From the NCBI GenBank assembly GCA_030146295.1, contig JASLCD010000027.1, forward strand, positions 1 through 30,124: 30,124 bases of DNA. Direction: 5' to 3'. Under the pieces are notes generated by a model. That model was not told where the DNA came from. It was given only the letters and a program-made list of their open reading frames with translations, and ran no database searches. A program made the translations under genes and the position numbers. The DNA comes from Chryseobacterium sp. GTDB taxonomy: Bacteria > Bacteroidota > Bacteroidia > Flavobacteriales > Weeksellaceae. Of this stretch, positions 23,047 to 30,124 are shown one piece after another; the stretch's first letter is position 1, and each line of letters begins with the position of its first letter.

Positions 23047-25143
23047 ATGAAAAAGCTAAATATTGGAATACTTGCCCTTTCAGGTATTGTATTTCTCAAT
23101 TCGTGTGGTGCAGCAAAGACTGCGGGGACAGAGAATAAAACTGAAGCTACAGCAAAAGTTGCTGAGCCGGTAAAAGAAGAAGCAAAAGAAGAGGGAATCA
23201 ATTTATCGTATATGGATACCAGTGTCCGTCCGCAGGATGACTTTTTTAGCTACGTGAACGGAAATTGGGTGAAAACTACTCAGATTCCTTCCGATAAAGC
23301 AAACTGGGGATCTTTCAATGCTTTGAGAGAAAATGTGGATGATGCTTCATTAGATATCCTAAACAAAATTCTTACCGAATCATATCCTGCCGGATCTGAA
23401 GGGCAGAAAATTCAGAATCTTTATGCTTCTTTTATGGACACCAATAAGAGAAATGCAGAAGGTCTTGCACCTATCAAAGCTGATCTTGCTAAAGTAGATG
23501 CTGTTAAAAACGTTAATGATCTTCAGAAATACCTTTTGGAAGCTACAAAATTAGGCGACAACTCTTTCTACGGATGGAGAGTAGGTGCTGACATGAAAAA
23601 TTCCAATATGAATGCAGTATATCTTGGAGGTCCGGATCTTGGTCTTGGAAGAGACTATTACCAGAAAGTAAACGAAGCAAATACTAAAACCCTTGCAGAA
23701 TACCAGACTTACGTTGGAAAACTATTCGGAGTGTTAGGATATAAAAACTCTACTCAGGCTGCACAGAATGTAGTAGACTTTGAAAAGCAGCTTGCCAATT
23801 ATTTATTGACTCTTGAGCAGAACAGAGATGCCAACTTAAGATACAACCCTAAAAATGTATCAGAACTATCAGGTCTTGTAAAAAATGTTGACCTTGCAAA
23901 ATATCTTAAGGATGCAGGCGTAAACACAGACAGGGTAATCATTGGAGAACTGAAGTATTACCAGAACATGGATCAGTTCATTACACAGAAAAACCTTCCT
24001 TTACTGAAAGACTATCTGAAATATCATATCATCAACGGAAACGCAAGCAATCTGAATGACAGCCTGGAGCAGATCAGATTCGATTTCTATGCGAAATATT
24101 TACAGGGACAGAAAGAACAGCGTCCAATGAACAAAAGAGGACTTTCTCTTGTTAACGGTGTTCTTGGAGAAGCTTTCGGTAAACTGTATGTAGACAAATA
24201 CTTTACTCCTGAAGCTAAAAAGCAGATGGAAACCTATATTGATTATCTTTTAAAATCATTCAAAACCCATATCGCCAATATAGACTGGATGTCTCCTGAA
24301 ACGAAAGTGAAAGCTCAGGAAAAACTATCCAAGTTTACAGTAAAAATTGCTTACCCAGACAAATGGAAAGATTATACACAATTGAAAGTAGAATCTCCAA
24401 AACAGGGAGCAACTTTATATTCTAACCTTCAGAATGTAGCTGCATGGCAATACCAGAGAAGCTTAGATAAAGTAGGGAAACCTGTTGACAAAACAGAATG
24501 GGGAATGTCTCCGCAAACTGTAAATGCTTACTACAGCGGATCAAACAACGAGATTGTATTCCCTGCAGCAATCCTTCAGCCTCCTTTCTACAATCCTAAA
24601 GCGGATGCAGCGGTGAACTTCGGAGGTATCGGAGCTGTTATCGGTCATGAAATTTCTCACGGATTTGATGACAGTGGTTCCCGTTTCGATGGTGATGGTA
24701 ACCTTAACAACTGGTGGACCGATGCAGACCGTAAAAACTTTGATGCAAAAGTAGGTCAGCTAGCCGCTCAGTACAGCGCGTATGAGCCTGTAAAAGGAAG
24801 CTTTGTAAACGGTAAATTCACAAGTGGTGAAAATATCGGTGACTTAGGTGGAGTAGCTGTTGCTTACGATGCCCTTCAGATGTATTTAAAAGACAAAGGA
24901 AATCCAGGGAAGATCAGCGGATTTACTCAGGATCAGAGATTCTTTATGAGCTGGGCGACTGTTTGGAGAACAAAAGCAACAGATCAGTACATGATCAATC
25001 AGGTGAAAACAGATCCGCACTCTCCGGGAATGTTCAGAGCTTTTGGACCACTGGTAAACCAGGATTCATTCATCAAAGCATTTGATATCAAACAAGGAGA
25101 CAAATTGTATAAAGCTCCTCAGGACAGAATAAAAATCTGGTAA
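23047..25143 (+). CDS. M13 family zinc metallopeptidase, lipoprotein form
   Basis: Paralogue of the preceding gene, 698 residues. The N-terminus has a lipobox (GIVFLNSCGAAK, Cys 20), so this copy should be lipid-anchored, followed by an Ala/Glu/Lys-rich linker. No acidic run follows the Cys closely, so a Bacteroidetes surface-export signal is not evident; anchoring on the periplasmic side is more likely. Peptidase_M13_N starts at LSYMDTSVRPQDDFFSYVNG. The zinc site is HEISH (H534, E535, H538) with E595 in GENIGDLGG, and the chain ends RIKIW. It is highly similar to the first copy along its whole length, so a tandem duplication with later divergence of the export signal is likely. Confidence 0.96.
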   Translation: MKKLNIGILALSGIVFLNSCGAAKTAGTENKTEATAKVAEPVKEEAKEEGINLSYMDTSVRPQDDFFSYVNGNWVKTTQIPSDKANWGSFNALRENVDDASLDILNKILTESYPAGSEGQKIQNLYASFMDTNKRNAEGLAPIKADLAKVDAVKNVNDLQKYLLEATKLGDNSFYGWRVGADMKNSNMNAVYLGGPDLGLGRDYYQKVNEANTKTLAEYQTYVGKLFGVLGYKNSTQAAQNVVDFEKQLANYLLTLEQNRDANLRYNPKNVSELSGLVKNVDLAKYLKDAGVNTDRVIIGELKYYQNMDQFITQKNLPLLKDYLKYHIINGNASNLNDSLEQIRFDFYAKYLQGQKEQRPMNKRGLSLVNGVLGEAFGKLYVDKYFTPEAKKQMETYIDYLLKSFKTHIANIDWMSPETKVKAQEKLSKFTVKIAYPDKWKDYTQLKVESPKQGATLYSNLQNVAAWQYQRSLDKVGKPVDKTEWGMSPQTVNAYYSGSNNEIVFPAAILQPPFYNPKADAAVNFGGIGAVIGHEISHGFDDSGSRFDGDGNLNNWWTDADRKNFDAKVGQLAAQYSAYEPVKGSFVNGKFTSGENIGDLGGVAVAYDALQMYLKDKGNPGKISGFTQDQRFFMSWATVWRTKATDQYMINQVKTDPHSPGMFRAFGPLVNQDSFIKAFDIKQGDKLYKAPQDRIKIW

Positions 25144-25163
25144 TTTTACCTTGAAATTGTTAG

Positions 25164-25208
25164 AAAAAGAATCCGCCTCACGTTGAGTTGAGGCGGATTC
25201 TTTTTTTT
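25164..25208. terminator. Strong bidirectional terminator
   Basis: AGAATCCGCCTCA (25168-25180) pairs perfectly with TGAGGCGGATTCT (25189-25201); loop CGTTGAGT. An A run on the left and eight T on the right let it end both the M13 gene and the leftward gene, whose stop codon abuts it. Confidence 0.95.
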
Positions 25209-26253
25209 AATATTCTTTCTTATAATTCCGGATAACAAACTTTATCCCGGTTTCTATGATCTCTCCCATGCTTTTACAATATTTGAAATTGACATCGTAG
25301 GTGAGTTTTTGTAAAGCCGTCTTTAGCTCTGTAACATTGGCTTCCGGTGCGATATTATCTTTTTTCATGATAGCAATCAGTTCATCAAATCTGTTTTTGC
25401 TGCTGGTGACTCTTTTTACAATTTGTGAACGTACTTCCTTTCGGTATTGCTCTATGGAACTCGGTTTCAGTTTCTCCAGCACCATATTGACCATTAGACT
25501 GTTCTCTTTGAAATACTGTGGAAGGTAGACCTTCAGATTTCCCTCATAAGTCTGCTGATCAAAATCAATAGGACGAATTCTGTAAATAACCTGGTCGAAA
25601 TCATGTATTGGAATAACAACATAATTATAAGAGCGCATATCACCCAGAAGCCCGATGAGGCAGCGCTCATTGAATTTTACAAATTCTTTGGAAATCTGTG
25701 CTTTTTCCAGTTCCGTACAATTGAAGAGATGATTTTTTATGAAAACATCTCCGGGAATTCCTAAAATATGCTCTTCGATCAAAGTATTTTTGTAAACCAG
25801 AAAATTAATTCGGTTGGGAGAAAGCAGATCTTCAAGTTCCAGACCAAATATTCGGGAAGCATCCGCCTGTTTGATGTAAAAATAAGTATAGTTATCATTA
25901 AGTATATTTCTTACCCGAACCCGAAAAGGTTTAGAGTTTCCGAACGTGCAGAAGTCAATTGTATCCACCTTCAGATAAGGTAAAGTAGCAATATCTCCAT
26001 CAGAATGAAGAAGTGTGTAAATCTTATTTAAATTAGCCTCTATCTCTTTAAACTCATATTCAGAATATAATACTCCAAGCCATAAGGTATCTTTTCCGTC
26101 TTTATCCAGAATACTCACACTATCACTAAATCTCAGAAGGTCTTCATACAGAAACTTAATCTGGGTTGTTCTGTTATATTTTTCCAAATAGTGTTGTAAT
26201 GCTTCTGAAACTGGAAATATTGGTTTCCTAAATGCTATTTTTACATCTTTCAT
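25207..26253 (-). CDS. Unknown cytosolic protein with kinase-like catalytic motifs
   Basis: I do not recognise the family of this 348-residue protein. No signal peptide or membrane helix is seen. Three elements occur in the order expected of a protein-kinase/aminoglycoside-phosphotransferase/HipA-like fold: a strand with lysine (TYFYIKQADASRIFGLELED, K128, E139 or E141); D-x4-N in LLGDMRSYNYVVI (D205, N210), like the HRDxxxxN catalytic loop; and IDFD (D230) 25 residues later, like the metal-binding DFG. The segment between the first two (NRINFLVYKNTLIEEHILGI) could be the hinge. The C-terminal 90 residues are helical and basic. Kinase activity is an inference. The gene is divergent from tssB, 342 bases apart, and convergent with the M13 gene. 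Confidence 0.75.
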   Translation of the reverse strand: MKDVKIAFRKPIFPVSEALQHYLEKYNRTTQIKFLYEDLLRFSDSVSILDKDGKDTLWLGVLYSEYEFKEIEANLNKIYTLLHSDGDIATLPYLKVDTIDFCTFGNSKPFRVRVRNILNDNYTYFYIKQADASRIFGLELEDLLSPNRINFLVYKNTLIEEHILGIPGDVFIKNHLFNCTELEKAQISKEFVKFNERCLIGLLGDMRSYNYVVIPIHDFDQVIYRIRPIDFDQQTYEGNLKVYLPQYFKENSLMVNMVLEKLKPSSIEQYRKEVRSQIVKRVTSSKNRFDELIAIMKKDNIAPEANVTELKTALQKLTYDVNFKYCKSMGEIIETGIKFVIRNYKKEY

Positions 26254-26595
26254 GACACGGTTCTCTTTCCTTAAATATAAAGAATATTTTTTTTAAAGTC
26301 TGAAGAATTCTTATTTTAACACTCACCTTGATAAGAGGGGAACGAACAAAAAAATTATTTTTTTTATCGAAAGATTTTATTTATTTTTTCATAGCTTAGT
26401 GATATCGTAATATGGTGATTTTATGTTAAATATATGTGGATAAACTGAAATGATCCAAGAAAAATCTTAGTAAAATTTTTTATGTTACAGTTTTTTTTTA
26501 AATTTAAACACTGGATTGGTAATTTATTTGATTCATCTGTAAATTACTCAGAGACAGATCCAAACCAAAATAAGAAATCTCAAAATAATAATAAT
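26254..26595. other. AT-rich divergent intergenic region upstream of tssB
   Basis: No gene is supported. It is strongly AT-rich with several T runs (26284-26295, 26351-26390, 26490-26500). An open frame from 26482 joins tssB in frame and would add 38 residues (MLQFFFKFKHWIGNLF...), but known TssB proteins of this type begin MAMFNYGVGG, so it is probably leader. For the leftward gene, TATATTTA about 27 bases before its start is a weak -7 candidate. No convincing TAnnTTTG was seen for tssB. Confidence 0.5.
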
Positions 26596-27042
26596 ATGGC
26601 AATGTTTAATTATGGTGTTGGCGGAAACGAAGTAAAAGTAGACGCTAATGAAGCTATTCAGGAAATACAGGAAAATAAATCACTGATAGTAAGCCAACTT
26701 ACAACAGACGAGTCTTATACCCCTGAAATCGTAACAGGATTAAAAACAGTGGAAGACGTTTTCAAACATTTTCAGCCTTCAATATCGGTACAGCACGAAA
26801 CAGAAGACGGAGGAGTGGTAGAAGAAGAATTCCGTTTTCAAAACCTTGGAGACTTTACCCCTAAAAGCCTTACTCAGAAGTCAGATTATCTGCAGCAGCT
26901 GAGCATGGAGCAGGAGCAGTACAATAAAATAGTGCGCCAGCTGAAAACAAACAAAATTCTACGCAATATGCTGGAGAACGATCAGACAAGAGCGGCGTTC
27001 ATAGAGGTATTGAAAGATGTGGCACAAGAACTTGAAAAATAA
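26596..27042 (+). CDS. tssB: Type VI secretion contractile sheath small subunit TssB (T6SSiii, Bacteroidetes type)
   Basis: Cytosolic protein of 148 residues that pairs with TssC to form the contractile sheath around the Hcp tube. The start is set at ATG 26596 because MAMFNYGVGGNEVKVDANEA is the conserved opening of Bacteroidetes TssB. Other family blocks are VTGLKTVEDVFKHFQP, FRFQNLGDFTPKSLTQKSDY and QLKTNKILRNMLEND. In-frame codons continue upstream to 26482 without similarity. tssC follows after 20 bases, so the two form an operon closed by a strong terminator (28446). No other T6SS gene is visible downstream in the window, which is unusual. Confidence 0.93.
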   Translation: MAMFNYGVGGNEVKVDANEAIQEIQENKSLIVSQLTTDESYTPEIVTGLKTVEDVFKHFQPSISVQHETEDGGVVEEEFRFQNLGDFTPKSLTQKSDYLQQLSMEQEQYNKIVRQLKTNKILRNMLENDQTRAAFIEVLKDVAQELEK

Positions 27043-27062
27043 TTAAAGACTTACATTAAATC

Positions 27063-28424
27063 ATGGATAGCAAATTACAGGCACAAGAAAGCCAGCAGCA
27101 GGGGCAGCAGCAACACTCCGGACAACCGAAGGGCAACCCGCTTGCAGAGCTCAATAAAATGGGAGGATTTGGCTTTGTTGAATCCGTTGTAGACGGTATT
27201 GCCAATATGAACCCAACAAGAAAGGCAAGAAAAGAAATCTTCCTGAATGACGGTAATAAAGCAGATGAAAGAAAAGAACTCCTTCAGAAAATCAACCTTT
27301 GGGTAAGCCTTCTGGAAGGAAATGAAACTGCAGATAAAATGGCTGAAACATGCAAAACAAAAGCACAACAGGCCGACAAAAATTTAAAGACAAACTTAAA
27401 AAATACACTGGATACCGTTCGTTTGCTGGAAACCAACTACAGAACAGTAGCTCAATTCTACAAAAACACAGAATTGGATAAAGTGGACAACGTAAGTATC
27501 GTAAATGCAAGCCTTGAGCAGGTTTCCGATCTGGATAACCCTTTGTTCATTGATGCGATCTCAGAAGAATTCAAAAACTATTACGACCGTCTTGACCTTA
27601 GAGATAACTATTCAATCCTTGCAATACCAGGATATTTAGGATCAAACAAGGTAATCGAGAAATGGGCAAAAATCTGTAACGAAAACAAAGTAATGATGGT
27701 TACAGACTTCGCCAACCTTGATAAGCCGGATGACGTAGTAGACTTATTCCACTCTGCAAACCTTACAGGAGGAGAGCTTCACAGAAGTAACGTTATTATG
27801 ACGTGTAACTGGCTGGTAGGACGTGGTAAAGCTGAAGAAGTAGGTGAAGAGGAAAACGTAGAGCTTCCACCTTCCACTTCATTAGCAGGAAAAATCCATA
27901 AAACCCTGATGTCTCAGGTAGCAGCAGGTAAAAAACATGGTAACATCAACGAAGTAGATGCTGTAAAATTTGAATTGAAGAAAAGTGAAATTTCTCAGTT
28001 GGAAAAAATGGGTCTTGTACCTATGGTCAACGAGTACGGGAAAATTATGGCTTTCTCCGCGAAAACATTATTTACAGGAGACAATATCGGGCTTCAGACA
28101 TATTCTGTAGTTCGTGTATTCGATTATGTAACCAAAGTACTGCTGGACTTCCTGAACAGAAGAGCTTTTGAAAACTGGAATGCTAAAAACGAAGACGATT
28201 TGAGAAGACAGATTGTAACATTCCTTGACAATATCAAAGGACCGGACAAATTGATCGAAAAATTCAAAATTGTTCGTTTCGAGCAGGATAGAGTAAACAA
28301 AGACAGAGTATGGCTGGATATCCGTATGACCCCTTATTTCCCTACAAAAAGTTTCGTTATTAAACTTGACGGACACAAGGGAGATGATGGTAACGAATGG
28401 GATGCAGAATACACTCAGGAGTAA
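27063..28424 (+). CDS. tssC: Type VI secretion contractile sheath large subunit TssC (DUF5458 family)
   Basis: Sheath protein of 453 residues, normal for Bacteroidetes TssC/DUF5458. The N-terminus is glutamine-rich (QAQESQQQGQQQH). Recognisable blocks are GFVESVVDGIANMNPTRKAR, YSILAIPGYLGSNKVIEKWA, NVIMTCNWLVGRG and RVFDYVTKVLLDFLNRRAFE, ending with the RMTPYFPTKSFVIKLDGHKG strand expected to take part in the TssB-TssC handshake. The second gene of the tssBC operon; its terminator starts 21 bases after the stop. The sheath contracts to drive the Hcp tube and effectors out of the cell, but baseplate, Hcp, ClpV and membrane-complex genes are not in the window. Confidence 0.93.
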   Translation: MDSKLQAQESQQQGQQQHSGQPKGNPLAELNKMGGFGFVESVVDGIANMNPTRKARKEIFLNDGNKADERKELLQKINLWVSLLEGNETADKMAETCKTKAQQADKNLKTNLKNTLDTVRLLETNYRTVAQFYKNTELDKVDNVSIVNASLEQVSDLDNPLFIDAISEEFKNYYDRLDLRDNYSILAIPGYLGSNKVIEKWAKICNENKVMMVTDFANLDKPDDVVDLFHSANLTGGELHRSNVIMTCNWLVGRGKAEEVGEEENVELPPSTSLAGKIHKTLMSQVAAGKKHGNINEVDAVKFELKKSEISQLEKMGLVPMVNEYGKIMAFSAKTLFTGDNIGLQTYSVVRVFDYVTKVLLDFLNRRAFENWNAKNEDDLRRQIVTFLDNIKGPDKLIEKFKIVRFEQDRVNKDRVWLDIRMTPYFPTKSFVIKLDGHKGDDGNEWDAEYTQE

Positions 28425-28445
28425 TATCAACCTACTTTACATAAC

Positions 28446-28478
28446 AAAAACCGATGCAATTTTACATCGGTTTTTTTT
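28446..28478 (+). terminator. Intrinsic terminator of the tssBC operon
   Basis: CCGATG (28451-28456) and CATCGG (28465-28470) flank the loop CAATTTTA, extended by AAAAA/TTTTT pairing; eight T follow. Confidence 0.93.
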
Positions 28479-28490
28479 CAACCAACACCT

Positions 28491-28964
28491 ATGAAATTTA
28501 ATATGAATAAGAAACTTATCATTGGCTTACCCGCTATATTGATGGTACTTTTGATAAGCTGTGAAAAGAAATACCAAAGCCCCGGCCAATACGAAAATGA
28601 TCTCTTTGCAGATGAACGTCAGGAAGGAAAGGCCTACATCATGAATAAAGATGAATGCTTTGATGGCAGTGAACTGGTCATTGCAAGTTCAGACGTAAAG
28701 CTGGCAGACAGTTCAAAAGGCCGTGGAAAATCATTCTACCTTTATAAAGTAAGATCTGGAAAAGTATTAAAAACAGTAAGAGATTCCGTCGTAGAAATGC
28801 CTATGCTATTTTTATCCCAATATAAATTAAAGATAAAAAATACGGATTCTATGTATGTTTACCTGAAAAAACTGGAAGGATACCGATTTTTAAAGAAAGA
28901 CAGAAACCTTAATTATCAGTGGCTGAAAGCTGCTCCCGTTTATTCTGTGAAAGCTGATAAATAA
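28491..28964 (+). CDS. Small lipoprotein of unknown function
   Basis: Protein of 157 residues (or 153 from the second ATG at 28503, which gives a more compact signal peptide). Lipobox LMVLLISC with Cys at 24, followed by EKKYQSPGQYENDLFADERQ. The mature part is mostly beta-like and basic, with two possible domain strands (GSELVIASSDVKLAD, SFYLYKVRSGKVLKTV) and an ending of WLKAAPVYSVKADK. I do not recognise a family. It lies between the tssBC terminator and mutY. The mutY promoter-like element begins 5 bases after its stop. It should be anchored in the envelope; the start choice and function are uncertain. Confidence 0.75.
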   Translation: MKFNMNKKLIIGLPAILMVLLISCEKKYQSPGQYENDLFADERQEGKAYIMNKDECFDGSELVIASSDVKLADSSKGRGKSFYLYKVRSGKVLKTVRDSVVEMPMLFLSQYKLKIKNTDSMYVYLKKLEGYRFLKKDRNLNYQWLKAAPVYSVKADK

Positions 28965-28968
28965 ATTT

Positions 28969-28976
28969 TATCTTTG
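28969..28976 (+). promoter_or_regulatory. Candidate -7 element of mutY
   Basis: TATCTTTG, a full TAnnTTTG match, immediately after the lipoprotein stop codon and 64 bases before the mutY start. No clear -33 element. Confidence 0.45.
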
Positions 28977-29040
28977 TCCATCGAAAATACTCCGTAATCT
29001 AAGTGTATGGGGTATCTCATAAAAAGCAAAACAAAAATTT

Positions 29041-30075
29041 TTGGAGAAGGACAGCAGAAATTCAGATTTTCTACACATTGGCAGCAAAATTCTGGGATGG
29101 TATAGCAATAATGCAAGAGATTTGCCTTTCAGACAGACAAAAGATCCATATAAAATCTGGATCTGCGAAATTGTATTTCAGCAGACAAGGATCAATCAGG
29201 GGTTGAATCATTACAATAATTTTATTAAAAGATTTCCCGATGTAAAAACTTTGGCAGAAGCTGAAGAAGATGAAGTTTTGTTGTATTGGAAAGGATTAGG
29301 ATACTATTCCAGAGCTATTAATATTCATAAAGCTGCCCGGCAGATCATGGATGATTATCAGGGAGTCTTTCCTCATCAGTACGAAGAAATTTTAACCTTA
29401 AGAGGAGTAGGGAAATATACTGCTGCAGCTGTTTCAAGTATTTGTTTCGGTGGCAGAATGCCTGCTGTTGACGGGAATTTTTACCGTGTTCTAAGCCGTC
29501 TTTTTGCTGATGATTTTGATATTTCAAATTCAAGAGCTTTTACCTACTTTTCTGAGCTGGCAGCCTTGGTTATGCCGGAAAATGTTGGAGATTTTAATCA
29601 GGCAATGATGGATATAGGGTCGGAGATCTGCAAACCCAAAAACCCATTGTGTGGAGAATGTCCTCTGAATGAAGACTGCCTTGCATTTTCTATGCAGAAA
29701 ATTTCAGATTATCCTGTGAAAACGAAAAAAGTAAAAGCAGAAGATCTTGCCTTGACTTATTATTTTGTTCACAGAAACGGACAATTTCTGATCCGTCAGA
29801 GAGCAGAAGATTTCATCTGGAAGAAATTATTTGAGTTTCCCACAGCGATTCCTACGGATATGGAAGCTTTTATTACAGGTTCAAAAACAGTAACTCACAA
29901 ACTGACCCATAAGAATTTAAGCATTGAAATATTGAATGTTGAAATCACTTCAGAAAAAAGATGGAATGATTTTATCGCTGAAAATCAATACCTGATTACA
30001 GATCTTGAAGGTTCCCACGAAAAATCGTTTCCGAAGCCTTTGGAAAATTACATTCAAAACTCTCTGAAAGACTGA
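29041..30075 (+). CDS. mutY: A/G-specific adenine DNA glycosylase MutY
   Basis: Base-excision repair enzyme of 344 residues that removes adenine mispaired with 8-oxoguanine. The catalytic-type Glu is in WICEIVFQQTR (E43). The helix-hairpin-helix is LRGVGKYTAAAVSSI, and the essential Asp is D144 in AVDGNFYRVLSRLF. The iron-sulfur cluster ligands are C197-x6-C204-x2-C207-x5-C213. The C-terminal part (about 225-344) is the NUDIX-like domain that recognises 8-oxoguanine (YYFVHRNGQFLIRQR, THKLTHKNLSIEIL). No ATG lies in frame upstream (a stop is at 29020-29022), so translation probably begins at TTG 29041, just before the conserved region. In flavobacteria mutY often precedes ssb and gld genes; the next gene begins at the window end. 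Confidence 0.95.
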   Translation: MEKDSRNSDFLHIGSKILGWYSNNARDLPFRQTKDPYKIWICEIVFQQTRINQGLNHYNNFIKRFPDVKTLAEAEEDEVLLYWKGLGYYSRAINIHKAARQIMDDYQGVFPHQYEEILTLRGVGKYTAAAVSSICFGGRMPAVDGNFYRVLSRLFADDFDISNSRAFTYFSELAALVMPENVGDFNQAMMDIGSEICKPKNPLCGECPLNEDCLAFSMQKISDYPVKTKKVKAEDLALTYYFVHRNGQFLIRQRAEDFIWKKLFEFPTAIPTDMEAFITGSKTVTHKLTHKNLSIEILNVEITSEKRWNDFIAENQYLITDLEGSHEKSFPKPLENYIQNSLKD

Positions 30076-30107
30076 AATTTGTCTTCCGAAATCTGAAATC
30101 TAATTTG

Positions 30108-30124
30108 TACTTTTGCAAAATGAT
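30108..30124 (+). promoter_or_regulatory. Promoter and first bases of the next gene
   Basis: TACTTTTG (30108-30115) matches TAnnTTTG, followed by CAAA and ATG at 30120-30122 as the window ends. The 4-base gap implies a leaderless or nearly leaderless mRNA. The product cannot be read; ssb is a guess from typical flavobacterial gene order. Confidence 0.5.

Noticed and set aside
26482..26595. 38-residue N-terminal extension of TssB
   Set aside because: Bacteroidetes TssB proteins begin MAMFNYGVGG; the extension looks like translated AT-rich leader.
29003..29206. 67-residue frame overlapping the mutY start, considered as evidence of a frameshift
   Set aside because: MutY similarity continues without a break in the 29041 frame; the other frame has no MutY residues.

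Overview
The window is about 30 kb of AT-rich chromosomal DNA from a member of the Bacteroidetes, most likely a Chryseobacterium-like Flavobacteriales (Weeksellaceae) bacterium. The signs are Bacteroidetes-type promoters (TAnnTTTG -7 elements), a Bacteroidetes-type (T6SSiii) TssB/TssC pair, A-rich start regions without clear Shine-Dalgarno sites, and flavobacterial protein families (DUF4386, M13 peptidases ending KIW, a three-domain GH18/NodB/GT2 enzyme). I see no rRNA, tRNA, CRISPR array, transposase or phage gene. The genus is an inference from recognition, not a measurement.

Layout. 1-842: the 3' part of lipA. 1.0-5.1 kb: an AraC regulator divergent from an MFS exporter, then a SpoIIAA/STAS-like protein divergent from a DAO-type flavoprotein. 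5.3-10.0 kb: four leftward genes for exported proteins (vWA protein, MuiA-like DUF4139 protein, two SIMPL/DUF541 proteins). 10.1-14.5 kb: a TPR sensor histidine kinase and, past a WG-repeat gene and two small membrane proteins, a LytTR response regulator. 14.6-17.0 kb: Blc-type lipocalin, a small acidic protein and CinA. 17.1-20.5 kb: one 1132-residue enzyme joining a GH18 domain, a NodB deacetylase and a GT2 synthase. 20.7-25.1 kb: two tandem M13 metallopeptidases. 25.2-28.4 kb: an unknown protein with kinase-like motifs, divergent from tssB-tssC. 28.5-30.1 kb: a lipoprotein, mutY, and the promoter and first bases of the next gene.

The most interesting observation is a compact regulon. Three leftward units (SIMPL-2, SIMPL-1, and MuiA plus vWA) each have a perfect direct repeat ACTTGGTGA-N12-ACTTGGTGA upstream, with 21 bp between repeat starts in all three. 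Each pair sits 27-28 nt from a TAnnTTT(G/A)-like -7 element facing the gene. Two 9-bp direct repeats with a 12-bp spacer is the classic layout of a LytTR-domain binding site, and the kinase and LytTR regulator lie just to the right. One of the three sites also lies 29 nt from a good -7 element for the kinase gene. I infer a LytS/LytTR-type two-component system controlling a set of envelope proteins, with possible autoregulation. The functions of the SIMPL, MuiA and vWA proteins are poorly known, so the signal and output are open.

Other points: a dispersed palindromic intergenic element (three copies), a tssBC pair apparently away from the rest of a T6SS, a probable kinase-fold protein divergent from it, tandem M13 paralogues with different export signals, and a lipocalin without the usual lipobox cysteine.
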